Shown: in pieces, positions 1 to 7,801 of the stretch | Layout of the letters: each line of letters opens with the position of its first letter | Position numbering within the stretch: the stretch's first letter is position 1 | Origin: Paracraurococcus ruber | GTDB taxonomy: Bacteria; Pseudomonadota; Alphaproteobacteria; Acetobacterales; Acetobacteraceae | Reading direction: 5' to 3' | NCBI RefSeq assembly: GCF_004353985.1 | Contig: NZ_SMOA01000036.1 | Coordinates: 1-40,152 of the forward strand | Length of the DNA: 40,152 bases | Made by a program: the position numbers and the translations under genes | The notes under the pieces: model-generated | Databases searched by the model: none | Told to the model about the DNA's origin: nothing | What the model saw: the letters and a program-made list of their open reading frames with translations, nothing else

Positions 1-906
1 GTCGGGCGGCGGCGCGGCGGGCGTGCGGCGCGGGCGCGGCGCGGCCTCGGCCGGTGCCGCCGCGAGGATCAGCGCCCTCGCAGCCTCGGGCGGCGTCTCC
101 GGCAGGGGCATCAGGCCGGGGCCGGCACCGCGGCTCTCGGTCTCGACCTCGCCGATCCGCACCGCCAGCGGCCGACGGGCGAGGGCGGGGCCCAGGGCCA
201 TGAACCGCCCGCGCTCCAGGTCGCGGAACATCTCCGCCTGGCGCTTCTCCATCCCCAGCAGGTCGGCGGCGCGGGCCATGTCAATGTCGAGGAAGGTGCG
301 GCCCATCAGGAAATTGGACGCCTCGGCCGCCACGTTCTTGGCCAGCTTCGCCAGACGCTGGGTGGCGATGATGCCGGCCAGGCCGCGCTTGCGGCCGCGG
401 CACATCAGGTCCGTCATGGCGCCGAGGGCGGCGCGGCGGGCCTCCTCGGCCACCTCGACGCCGCCCGCGGGGGCGAAGAGCTGCGCCTCGTCCACCACCA
501 CCAGCAGCGGGGTCCAGTAGGCGCGCTCGGCGGCGAAGAGCCCGTCGAGGAAGGCGGCGGCGCGGCGCATCTGCGCCTCGACATCCACGCCCTCGAGGTT
601 CAGCACCACCGAGACGCGGTGCTGCCGCACCCGCTCCCCGGCCTGGGCCAGGCTGGCCTCGGTATGGCTGGCGGCATCCACGACCAGGTGGCCGAAGCGG
701 TCGGCCAGGGAGACGAAGTCGCCCTCCGGATCGATCACCGCCTGCTGCACGAAGGGGGCGCTGCGCTCCAGCAGGCGGCGCAGCAGGTGGGACTTGCCGC
801 AGCCGGAATTGCCCTGCACCAGCAGGCGGGTGGCCAGCAGCTCCTCCAGGTCCAGCAGCGCCGGCTGGCCGTTGTCCCGCCGCCCCAATTCGATGCTGAC
901 CGCCAT
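1..906 (-). CDS. HerA-like (DUF87-type) ATP-binding protein, C-terminus cut by window edge
   Basis: The reading frame opens with ATG at 906 and runs off the left edge, giving 302 residues. A P-loop GNSGCGKS lies at residues 32-39, a Walker B stretch LLVVVDEAQ at about 134-142, and an ATQR motif at 181-184 sits where sensor residues are found in HerA/FtsK-like ATPases. The last visible 40 residues become rich in Pro, Ala and Arg, so the end of the ATPase core has probably been passed. The family pumps or remodels DNA or protein, but the exact role of this alphaproteobacterial branch is not known to me. It is divergent from the cheZ-like gene with about 220 bp between them. No strong Shine-Dalgarno sequence is seen; GGGGCGGG precedes the ATG. 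The family call is firm and the function is not. Confidence 0.85.
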   Translation of the reverse strand, partial: MAVSIELGRRDNGQPALLDLEELLATRLLVQGNSGCGKSHLLRRLLERSAPFVQQAVIDPEGDFVSLADRFGHLVVDAASHTEASLAQAGERVRQHRVSVVLNLEGVDVEAQMRRAAAFLDGLFAAERAYWTPLLVVVDEAQLFAPAGGVEVAEEARRAALGAMTDLMCRGRKRGLAGIIATQRLAKLAKNVAAEASNFLMGRTFLDIDMARAADLLGMEKRQAEMFRDLERGRFMALGPALARRPLAVRIGEVETESRGAGPGLMPLPETPPEAARALILAAAPAEAAPRPRRTPAAPPPD

Positions 907-1129
907 CCCGCCCCTGTCCCTGCCGCGGCCCTGTCTACAGCGGATCGCGGAGGGCCGCTAACCGGCCGGCGTGGCGTGGGGCGCCGCGATGCCGGCCGGC
1001 AACGGGCGCCCCCCCGCCGTGGCCAGCCCCATGGGGCGGGGCCGGATTGCCGCGCCGCGTGCCATCGACGACCCAAAGCCGTGCCGCTCTTCACCGGGCC
1101 GTAAGATGCGACTGCCTAGGTATGGCGCC

Positions 1130-1726
1130 ATGCAAGCCACCTGCGAGACCCCCATGACCGGTCCGGCGATCGCCGCGGAATTCGCGTCCCTGCGGGAGTT
1201 CATCGATCGCCGCATCGCCGAGCTGAGCGCCGAGCTGCATGCCACGGTGCAGATCGTGGACTACAGCGAGGCGAATCTGTCTGGCCAGCTGAGCAAGATC
1301 CATGAGCAGATCGCCGTCATGGTGTCGCTGCCGGCCGCCAGCACCCGCAACAGCGGCGTGGAGCTGGAGGCGGTGGTGCAGGCGACCGAGGCCGCGGCCA
1401 ACACCATCCTTGAGGCCGCCGAGGCGATCCAGACCTGGATCGACAGCGGCGCGCGCGACCCGGAGGCGGTGCAGGCCCTGTCGGAACGGGTGAACCTGAT
1501 CTTCGAGGCCTGCAGCTTCCAGGACGTCACGGGCCAGCGGATCCGCCGGGCCATCCAGCACCTGCAGCAGGTCGAGACCATGCTGGAAGGCATGCTGCCC
1601 GGCGGGGCGCCGGCCGAGGCCGTTGCGCAGGTCGAGGTGAAGACGCTGATCAGCACGGTGGCCGAGCCTGCCAAGGCCGGCCCGGACCTGGCGCAGGACG
1701 AGATCGACCGGCTGCTGAACGGCTAG
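1130..1726 (+). CDS. cheZ: CheZ-type chemotaxis phosphatase
   Basis: The 198-residue product is almost entirely helical. It carries the CheZ active-site signature SFQDVTGQ at residues 129-136; Asp132 and Gln136 match Asp143 and Gln147 of E. coli CheZ, where the Gln dephosphorylates CheY-P. The last twelve residues, LAQDEIDRLLNG, resemble both the CheY-binding tail of CheZ and the N-terminal EIDALL peptide of FliM. A long acidic/helical stretch (residues 15-125) would form the dimeric four-helix bundle. The start is uncertain: ATG at 1130 is used here, but ATG 1154 and ATG 1106 are also in frame and none has a strong ribosome-binding site. No other che genes adjoin it, although a chemoreceptor lies at 30386-31876. 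Confidence 0.85.
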   Translation: MQATCETPMTGPAIAAEFASLREFIDRRIAELSAELHATVQIVDYSEANLSGQLSKIHEQIAVMVSLPAASTRNSGVELEAVVQATEAAANTILEAAEAIQTWIDSGARDPEAVQALSERVNLIFEACSFQDVTGQRIRRAIQHLQQVETMLEGMLPGGAPAEAVAQVEVKTLISTVAEPAKAGPDLAQDEIDRLLNG

Positions 1727-2054
1727 CGCGGCTTCCGTTCGCCATCGCTCATGGCAACCGCTCTAGTCCTTTGAATTTGCGAGCATCTTCATCCCCTCAG
1801 GTGACTCCACCTCATGGGGATCTGCGTTAGGGGAACGCGCGTTGCGACGCGGCCGCGGCGCCGGTCCGGACGGCAGCCGATGAACGACGCCGCCGCGCCT
1901 TGCGCCGGCCGCAACGCCCCGAGCACATCACCGGATGGATCCTGTACCCCGCGGCCCGACCGCGCCTTTAGGGTCGGCCTTGGCGTTCCCGATCGGGACG
2001 ACCCGGCTCGGGCCAGGCCGGCATCGCCGGGCCGGCCAGGGCCGCCGGCACCGC
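1727..2054. other. Intergenic region with possible termination structures
   Basis: No plausible gene is seen in this 328-bp gap between the convergent cheZ-like and XRE genes. An imperfect stem-loop with cccc/gggg ends lies at 1793-1819, about 70 nt beyond the cheZ stop. Nearer the XRE stop a nested structure occurs: gggtcg at 1971-1976 pairs with cgaccc at 1999-2004 and encloses a 12-bp palindrome at 1987-1998. Neither is followed by a T-run. They could act as terminators for the two converging genes; this is inference from position only. Confidence 0.35.
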
Positions 2055-2945
2055 TCAGGCGGCGGCTTCGGCCGGCGCGGCTTCCCGCAGCAGGGCACGG
2101 ACCCGGGCCGCAGCGGCGGTGCCCTTCAGCGCATCCCGCCAGGCCGCCTCCGCGACCCGCTGGTGCAGGCCGACCGCTTCCTCGGCCGCGGTGATGGTGG
2201 CGACCCCGCCGCCGACCGCCGGACCGGAATCCGGCGGGAAGGGGGAGGTCACGACATGCGCCCGGTCGCGGCCGCGCAGCACCATGAAATTGCCGACCGG
2301 GTCGGCGCCTTCCTTCAGCCCGATCTGCAGGCCGATCGGCACCGCCTCCATCAGGCTGGCGATGTTCTCCACCTCGGTCGCCGCCGCGGCGCGGCAGCGG
2401 GCGCGGGCCCGGTCGGAGGTGGCGAGGCCGGGCGCCACGCCATCCTGCAACAGCCGCCGCAGGGCGCCTTCCGAGAGGATGGCGATGATGCTCGGCCGCC
2501 GCTGCTGGTAGAGCCGGCGGCGGATGGTGACGATGGACAGCGCCTGCTCGGCCTGGGTGCGGCTCTGCACCAGGTCGCCCGGCACCTCGCCCGCCTCGGT
2601 CCAGGCCTCGCCCAGCGCCGCCTCATAGGCGTCGGAGGCGACCTGGAAGCAGACGGCGCCGCCGAACAGCAGCACCTGCTCCGCCTCCTCCTCCAGTTGC
2701 CGCAGCCTTTCGAGGAAGGCCAGCGGGCGGGAGAAATAGTCGATCCCGATGCCGAGGAGGGAGAGGGGTGAGATTTTCAGCAGCTCGGCCAGTCGCCGGA
2801 TCGTGTCCAGCTTGATGACCTCGCCTTTCTCGTACCGGTACAGCGCGGCGCGCGAGACGCCGAGTCGCGCCGCGATCTCCTCCGCCCGCAGGCCGGATTC
2901 GAGGCGGTAGGCCCGTAGCTGCTGCCCGATATCTGCAAAACGCAT
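2055..2945 (-). CDS. XRE-family transcriptional regulator with large C-terminal domain
   Basis: The 296-residue product begins with a helix-turn-helix of the XRE/Cro type at residues 7-62 (AEEIAARLGVSRAALYRYEKG). The remaining 230 or so residues are a predominantly helical domain that I cannot place in a named ligand-binding family. The second of two adjacent ATGs (2945) is chosen because GGAG lies six bases upstream of it; 2948 is the alternative. The gene follows garR and hyi on the same strand after a 166-bp gap that holds two inverted repeats, so it probably has its own promoter. By position it may regulate the hydroxypyruvate/glycerate genes, which is inference. The domain call is firm. 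Confidence 0.85.
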   Translation of the reverse strand: MRFADIGQQLRAYRLESGLRAEEIAARLGVSRAALYRYEKGEVIKLDTIRRLAELLKISPLSLLGIGIDYFSRPLAFLERLRQLEEEAEQVLLFGGAVCFQVASDAYEAALGEAWTEAGEVPGDLVQSRTQAEQALSIVTIRRRLYQQRRPSIIAILSEGALRRLLQDGVAPGLATSDRARARCRAAAATEVENIASLMEAVPIGLQIGLKEGADPVGNFMVLRGRDRAHVVTSPFPPDSGPAVGGGVATITAAEEAVGLHQRVAEAAWRDALKGTAAAARVRALLREAAPAEAAA

Positions 2946-2999
2946 CATGAACTCCGGCGTACGAGCCACGCGGCGCCCACGGCCGGCCGCGGCAGCCGT

Positions 3000-3093
3000 T
3001 TCGGTGTTCACCACCGAACCGAAGGCTGCGCGAAATTCGACCGGAAGGCAAGTAATTGGCACCATCTCCATTGTCAGGCGAGATCGTCTCGCC
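3000..3093. promoter_or_regulatory. Two inverted repeats upstream of the XRE regulator
   Basis: Two perfect inverted repeats lie between the garR stop and the XRE start. The first has arms ttcggtg and caccgaa at 3000-3018 with a 5-nt centre. The second has arms ggcgaga and tctcgcc at 3077-3093 with a 3-nt centre. The second lies only 18 nt past the garR stop and could instead terminate garR, although it lacks a T-run. The first is placed as an autoregulatory operator might be. No convincing -35/-10 pair was found. Confidence 0.3.
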
Positions 3094-3111
3094 CGCTGCT
3101 CGCCCCGCGTG

Positions 3112-4002
3112 CTAGCTGGCGGGGTCGGGCGCAACCGCGTGCGCGGCCATGGTTTCCAGCGCCTTCACCAGCCCGGAATGATCCAGCCCGCCATTCCCGG
3201 CCGCCACCGAGGCGGAGAAGAGCTGCTGGGTGGAGGCCGTGTTGGGCAGCGCGACTCCGAGCTCCTTGGCCGATTGCAGCGCCAGGTTGAGGTCCTTCTG
3301 GTGCAGCACGATCCGGAAGCCGGGGTTGAAGGTGCGCTTCACCATCCGCTCCCCGTGCAGTTCGAGGATGCGGGAGGTGGCGAGGCCGCCCATCAGCGCC
3401 TGCCGCACCTTGGCCGGGTCGGCGCCCGCCTTGCTGGCGAAGACCAGCGCCTCGCCCACCGCCTCGATCGTCAGGGCGACGATGATCTGGTTGGCCACCT
3501 TGGTGGTCTGCCCGGCGCCGTTCGGGCCGACCAGGGTGATGTTCTTGCCCATCGCCTCGAACAGGGGCTTCGCCTTGGCGAAGGCCGCCTCCTCGCCGCC
3601 CACCATGATGGTCAGCGTCGCCTGCTTGGCGCCGACCTCGCCGCCCGAGACCGGCGCATCCAGGTAGTCGCAGCCCAGTTCATTGACCTTCTGCGCGAAG
3701 CCCTTGGTCGCGGTCGGGCTGATCGAGGACATGTCGATCACGAGCTTGCCCTTGGACAGCCCCTCGGCGACGCCGGCCGGGCCGAACAGCGCGGCCTCGA
3801 CATCGGGGGTGTCCGGAACCATCAGGATCACGACCTCGGCCGCCGCGGCGACCGCCTTCGCATCCGCCACCACCGTGAAGGCGGCGCGCTGCTCGGCGCC
3901 CAGGCTCTTGCGCTCGGGCACGATGATCTCGTGCCCGGCATCCTTCAGGTGGCCGGCCATGGGCTTGCCCATGATGCCGAGCCCGATGAAACCGATCTTC
4001 AT
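3112..4002 (-). CDS. garR: 2-hydroxy-3-oxopropionate (tartronate semialdehyde) reductase
   Basis: This 296-residue enzyme has the usual length for the beta-hydroxyacid dehydrogenase family. It reduces tartronate semialdehyde to D-glycerate with NAD(P)H in the cytoplasm. The dinucleotide fold opens with GFIGLGIMG at residues 4-12. The substrate signature DAPVSGG is at 115-121, and GAGQTTKVANQ holds the catalytic Lys168 with Asn171. GAGGA precedes the ATG by eight bases. It lies 44 bp downstream of hyi on the same strand, so the two form an operon converting hydroxypyruvate to glycerate. Related dehydrogenases (3-hydroxyisobutyrate) share the fold, but the hyi neighbour supports GarR/GlxR. Confidence 0.93.
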   Translation of the reverse strand: MKIGFIGLGIMGKPMAGHLKDAGHEIIVPERKSLGAEQRAAFTVVADAKAVAAAAEVVILMVPDTPDVEAALFGPAGVAEGLSKGKLVIDMSSISPTATKGFAQKVNELGCDYLDAPVSGGEVGAKQATLTIMVGGEEAAFAKAKPLFEAMGKNITLVGPNGAGQTTKVANQIIVALTIEAVGEALVFASKAGADPAKVRQALMGGLATSRILELHGERMVKRTFNPGFRIVLHQKDLNLALQSAKELGVALPNTASTQQLFSASVAAGNGGLDHSGLVKALETMAAHAVAPDPAS

Positions 4003-4046
4003 GGCTGCGGTCCTCGCATTGGTCGGGGCGTGTGGGGTTGAGCGGC

Positions 4047-4823
4047 TCAGCGGTAGGGGGCGAACCAGCCGAGGCCGGCGAGGGTTTCGCCCGCCGGGCG
4101 GTATTCGCAGCCGATCCAGCCGCGGAAGCCGAGCGCGTCGATCCGCCCGAAGACGAAGGGCCAGTTGACCTCGCCGGTGCCGGGCTCGTTGCGGCCCGGG
4201 TTATCCGCCACCTGCATATGGGCGATGATCGGCAGGTGCTTCTCCACCCGCTTGACGATGTCGCCCTCGGTGATCTGGCAGTGATAGAGGTCGAACTGCA
4301 GGCCGACCCTGTCGGGCCCCACCGCCTCGATGATCGCCGCGGCCTGGTCGGTGGTGTTGAGGAAGAAGCCCGGGATGTCGCGGTGGTTGATCGGCTCGAT
4401 CACCGGCTTCACGCCGGCCTTGCCGCATTCCTCGGCCGCCCAGGCCAGGTTGGCGGCATAGGTCGCGGTCAGCGTGTCCTTGGGCACGCCCGCAGGGGCG
4501 AGGCCGGCCATCAGGTGCAGCCGCGGGCAGGACAGGGCGGCGGCATAGTCCAGTGCCTTGCGCACGCCCTCCCGGAACTCCTGCTGCCGGCCGGGCAGGG
4601 CGGCCTGCCCGCGCTCGCCCGCCGCCCAGTCGCCGGGCGGGGCGTTGAACAGCACCTGCTGCAGCCCGTTGTCCCGCAGCCTCTGGGCGATCTCTGCCGC
4701 CGGATGCTCATAGGGGAAGAGGAACTCCACCGCCTGGAAGCCCGCCGCCCGCGCGGCCCCGAAGCGGTCCAGGAAGGGAAGCTCGGTGAACATCATGGAC
4801 AGGTTCGCGGCGAAGCGCGGCAT
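4047..4823 (-). CDS. hyi: Hydroxypyruvate isomerase
   Basis: The 258-residue product matches the length of Hyi, a TIM-barrel of the xylose-isomerase-like family that interconverts hydroxypyruvate and tartronate semialdehyde. It starts MPRFAANLSMMFTE, typical of the family. The presumed metal-binding residues are present: Glu143 in VIEPINHRDIPG, Asp178 in QFDLYH, Gln204 in HMQVAD and Glu240 in GCEYRP. A GGGGGAG stretch lies about ten bases before ATG 4823. It is the first gene of the leftward hyi-garR unit. Glyoxylate carboligase (gcl), often clustered with these two genes, is absent from the window. Confidence 0.93.
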   Translation of the reverse strand: MPRFAANLSMMFTELPFLDRFGAARAAGFQAVEFLFPYEHPAAEIAQRLRDNGLQQVLFNAPPGDWAAGERGQAALPGRQQEFREGVRKALDYAAALSCPRLHLMAGLAPAGVPKDTLTATYAANLAWAAEECGKAGVKPVIEPINHRDIPGFFLNTTDQAAAIIEAVGPDRVGLQFDLYHCQITEGDIVKRVEKHLPIIAHMQVADNPGRNEPGTGEVNWPFVFGRIDALGFRGWIGCEYRPAGETLAGLGWFAPYR

Positions 4824-4978
4824 GGCAGGACGACTCCCCCGGTGACAGGCGGCGGACCCTAACGGCGACGATCCCGGCTGGCTACTGCCGGCGGGGGACG
4901 ACCGCCACGGATGCGTCATGGTCCGGCCGGTGCTACAGGGCGGGGCGGCCCGGGGGCAGGCCGGGGCGGAGGGGTTCC

Positions 4979-6046
4979 ATGCAGTCCGACAGTGCCATGA
5001 CGGTCCGCATCCTCGGGCTGCTCGCCGCGCTCGCCCTCGGCGTCGGCTGCCTGCTGGTGCTGCGGCCCTTCCTGTCCGCGCTGCTCTGGGCGGCCATCCT
5101 GGTCTATTCGACCTGGCCCGCCTTCCGCATGCTGCGCGAGAGGCTGCGCCTGTCCCCCGGCATGGCCGCCCTGGCCATGGTGCTGGCTGAATTCCTGCTG
5201 ATCGGCCTGCCGCTGGTCTTCGCCACGCCGACCAAGCGGGAGGATGTCGAGGGCCTACGCGCCGCGGTGGAGGGGTTCCTGACCCAGGGCCTGCCCGGCC
5301 TCGGCGACTGGCTGGGGCGGCTGCCGCTGATCGGGCACATCCTGGCCGAGCACCTCTCCGGCATCGATCTCGGCCTGTCCGGGATCGCCGACCTGATCGC
5401 GCCCTATGCCGGCACCCTGGCGCAGGCGGCGCTCGGCGTGCTGCTGGCGGTGCTGTCCGGCCTGGCCGAGGTGCTGCTGGCGATCTTCCTGGCCTTCTTC
5501 CTCTACCGCGACGGGCCGGCCATCGCCCAGCGGGCGGAGGCGGCGCTGTCCCGCCTGGCCGGCGAGCGCACCCGCCACATCGTCGAGGTGGTGGGCGGCG
5601 TCACCCGCGGCGTCGTCTATGGCCTGCTCGGAACCGCCATCGCCCAGGGGCTGATGACCTGGTTCGGCCTGTGGCTGGCCGGGGTGCCGCGGCCGACCCT
5701 GCTGGGGGTGATCGCCGGCTGCATCTCCATCCTGCCGGTGGGGGCGCCGCTGGTCTGGATCCCCGCCACCATCTGGCTCTTCGCCCAGGGGCAGACCGGC
5801 TGGGCGATCTTCCTCGGCCTCTATGGCGCCTTCGGCATCAGCAGCGCGGACAATGTCATCCGCCCCTGGCTGATCGCCCGCGGCGCCGACCTGCCGCTGC
5901 TGCTGACCCTGCTGGGGGCGCTGGGCGGGGTCTTCGCCTTCGGCTTCCTCGGCCTGTTCTTGGGCCCGGTGCTGCTGGCCGTCGGGTTCACATTGCTCAA
6001 GGACTGGGCCGACGGGGCAAGGGCGCCGGCGAAACCCGGGGGCTGA
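4979..6046 (+). CDS. AI-2E family transporter (PerM/TqsA-like membrane protein)
   Basis: The 355-residue protein has seven to eight hydrophobic segments, including residues 8-50 as a pair, 60-80, a cluster around 140-170, and several in the last 150 residues. This is the layout of the AI-2E exporter family (PF01594). The C-terminal half carries the family-typical ISSADNVIRPWLI stretch and a Gly-rich final helix pair. Members export autoinducer-2 or other small molecules, or act as Na+/H+ antiporters, so the substrate cannot be read from sequence. GGAGGGG lies five bases before the ATG at 4979. It is divergent from hyi (155 bp apart) and lies 82 bp upstream of the peptide transporter operon. 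Confidence 0.9.
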   Translation: MQSDSAMTVRILGLLAALALGVGCLLVLRPFLSALLWAAILVYSTWPAFRMLRERLRLSPGMAALAMVLAEFLLIGLPLVFATPTKREDVEGLRAAVEGFLTQGLPGLGDWLGRLPLIGHILAEHLSGIDLGLSGIADLIAPYAGTLAQAALGVLLAVLSGLAEVLLAIFLAFFLYRDGPAIAQRAEAALSRLAGERTRHIVEVVGGVTRGVVYGLLGTAIAQGLMTWFGLWLAGVPRPTLLGVIAGCISILPVGAPLVWIPATIWLFAQGQTGWAIFLGLYGAFGISSADNVIRPWLIARGADLPLLLTLLGALGGVFAFGFLGLFLGPVLLAVGFTLLKDWADGARAPAKPGG

Positions 6047-6050
6047 CACC

Positions 6051-6108
6051 TTTTCGGCCCCGGCCCCCGCGGCCTATAGGGCTGCCACCGGACCCGGGTA
6101 TACCCGGG
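6051..6108 (+). promoter_or_regulatory. Candidate promoter and 16-bp palindromic operator of the peptide transporter operon
   Basis: A perfect uninterrupted palindrome, cccgggtatacccggg, lies at 6093-6108, 20 bp before the binding-protein ATG. Upstream, TATAGG at 6075-6080 could serve as a -10 with a poor -35 (TTTTCG, 6051-6056) at 18 bp. The palindrome would then begin near the transcription start, a usual place for a repressor operator. The palindrome is directly visible; its role is inferred. Confidence 0.4.
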
Positions 6109-6128
6109 CCGGGACGGGAGACAGGGCG

Positions 6129-7739
6129 ATGCGGATGAGGGCAGGGGCTGGGCTGCGGGCCGCCATGGCGGCGGCCGTGCTGGCGATGGCGGGCCTGGCG
6201 ATGCCGGGCACGGCGACGGCGAAGACCGTCCGCTGGTCGGCGAGCGGCGACCCGAACACGCTGGACCCGCACAGCCAGAATGTCGGCACCGTCACGATGG
6301 TCCTGCAGCAGATCTACGATCCGCTGATCAAGCGGAACCCCGACCTGTCCATCGCCCCCGGCCTGGCCACCGAATGGCGGCAGGAGGAGCCGACGCGCTG
6401 GCGCTTCCTGCTGCGGCCCGGCGTCCGCTTCCACGAGGGCGAGGCGATGACCGCCGAGGACGTCGCCTTCTCCATCCAGCGGGCGCTGCAGCCGACCAGC
6501 AATTTCGGCATCTTCGTCGACACCATCGACCGCGCGGTGGTGGTGGACGAGCGCACGGTGGACATCGTGCTGAAGCGGCCGGACCCCATCCTGCCGAACA
6601 AGCTGGCCAGCATCTTCATCATGTCGAAGGCCTGGTCGGAGAGGCACAACGCCACCCGGCCGCAGAACACCCGCGCGCGGGAGGAGATGCACACCGTCCG
6701 CAACGCCAACGGCACCGGCGCCTTCCGGCTGGCGGCGCGGGAGCCGGATGTGCGGACCACGATGACCCGCAACGAGGCCTGGTGGGGCTGGGGCATCGAG
6801 GGCAACAGCGGCAACGTCACCGAAATCGTCTTCCGCCCGATCGCCAGCGACGCGACGCGCATCGCCGCGCTGCTGTCGGGGGAGGTGGATTTCGTGCTCG
6901 ACCCGCCGCTGCAGGACCTCAACCGCCTGCGCCAGGCGCCGGGGGTGAAAGTGCTGGAGGGGCCGGAGGTCCGCACCCTGTTCCTGGCCTTCGACGTCAA
7001 CCGCGACGAGTTGCTGTACAGCGACGTGAAGGGCAAGAACCCCTTCAAGGACCTGCGCGTGCGCCAGGCGCTGTACCAGGCCATCGACATCCAGGCGATC
7101 CACCGCACCACCATGCGCGGCCAGAGCGTCGTCACCGGCACGCTCTTCCCCGAACAGGTGAACGGCTATGTGAAGGCCGAGGATGTGCGGCTGCCCTTCG
7201 ACGCGAACCGCGCCCGCGCCCTGCTGGCCGAGGCCGGCTATCCGCAGGGCTTCGCGGTGACGCTCGACTGCTCCAACAACCGCTACATCAACGACGAGCA
7301 GATCTGCCAGAACATCGCCGCCATGTGGTCGCGCGTCGGCGTGCGGACCTCGGTCAAGGCGCAGCCGTTGGCGCCCTTCTTCGCGCAGATCCAGCGCGAC
7401 GACACCTCCGTCTACATGCTCGGCTGGGGCGTGCCGACGCTGGACGCGCTGTATTCCTTCCAGTCGCTGGTGGCGACCCGGAACGGGGACCAGGGCGACG
7501 GCATCTGGAATTACGGGCGCTATTCCAACCCGCGGATGGATGCGCTGATCCAGCGCATGAAGGCCGAGACCGGGGAGGCGCGGCAGGCGGCGATCACCGA
7601 GGCGCTGCGCCTCTACCGGGAGGACGTGCCGCATATCCCGCTGCACCACCAGATGATCCCCTGGGCCATGCGGTCCAACATCCAGATCCCGCACCTCGCC
7701 AACAACCAGCCCTATTTCCGCTGGGCCGTGGTGCAGTGA
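6129..7739 (+). CDS. ABC transporter substrate-binding protein, peptide/nickel family
   Basis: The 536-residue product is a class-C periplasmic binding protein (SBP_bac_5) of normal length. A Sec signal peptide covers residues 1-31, with a likely cleavage after ATA. Mature-protein hallmarks include the DPNTLDPHSQN start, the GVRFHEGEAMTAEDVAFSIQ block and the LRVRQALYQAIDIQ block. It captures oligopeptides or similar ligands for the permeases encoded downstream; ligand identity is not visible. ATG 6129 follows GGGAG by eight bases, and ATG 6135 is an in-frame alternative. It heads a five-gene operon; a strong hairpin separates it from the permease genes and may favour excess of the binding protein. 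Confidence 0.93.
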   Translation: MRMRAGAGLRAAMAAAVLAMAGLAMPGTATAKTVRWSASGDPNTLDPHSQNVGTVTMVLQQIYDPLIKRNPDLSIAPGLATEWRQEEPTRWRFLLRPGVRFHEGEAMTAEDVAFSIQRALQPTSNFGIFVDTIDRAVVVDERTVDIVLKRPDPILPNKLASIFIMSKAWSERHNATRPQNTRAREEMHTVRNANGTGAFRLAAREPDVRTTMTRNEAWWGWGIEGNSGNVTEIVFRPIASDATRIAALLSGEVDFVLDPPLQDLNRLRQAPGVKVLEGPEVRTLFLAFDVNRDELLYSDVKGKNPFKDLRVRQALYQAIDIQAIHRTTMRGQSVVTGTLFPEQVNGYVKAEDVRLPFDANRARALLAEAGYPQGFAVTLDCSNNRYINDEQICQNIAAMWSRVGVRTSVKAQPLAPFFAQIQRDDTSVYMLGWGVPTLDALYSFQSLVATRNGDQGDGIWNYGRYSNPRMDALIQRMKAETGEARQAAITEALRLYREDVPHIPLHHQMIPWAMRSNIQIPHLANNQPYFRWAVVQ

Positions 7740-7749
7740 GTCCCGCCAA

Positions 7750-7793
7750 GCCCCTGGCACGTAGGGTTGGTGTGGCGGCTACGTGCCAGGGGC
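7750..7793 (+). promoter_or_regulatory. Operon-internal hairpin covering the permease ribosome-binding site
   Basis: A perfect 15-bp inverted repeat with a 14-nt loop (7765-7778) lies between the binding-protein stop (7739) and the first permease start (GTG 7802). The left arm is gcccctggcacgtag (7750-7764) and the right arm is ctacgtgccaggggc (7779-7793). The only Shine-Dalgarno-like stretch before the GTG, AGGGG at 7788-7792, is inside the right arm. The structure could protect the upstream mRNA end, partly terminate transcription, and/or limit permease translation. No T-run follows. Confidence 0.65.
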
Positions 7794-7801
7794 CGAACTG
7801 A

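Noticed and set aside
1-906. DNA-defence system built on the HerA-like ATPase
   Set aside because: HerA pairs with SIR2, DUF4297 or NurA in defence systems; the visible neighbour is cheZ, and the other side lies outside the window, so there is no support.
1814-2194. Small plus-strand frame after cheZ
   Set aside because: Arg/Pro-rich, overlaps the XRE gene antisense, no supporting start signal.
5997-7760. Long open frame on the minus strand (587 codons) opposite the binding-protein gene
   Set aside because: It is antisense to a clear SBP_bac_5 gene with signal peptide; its residue content (Arg, His, Gly, Gln excess) is the usual product of high GC on the opposite strand.
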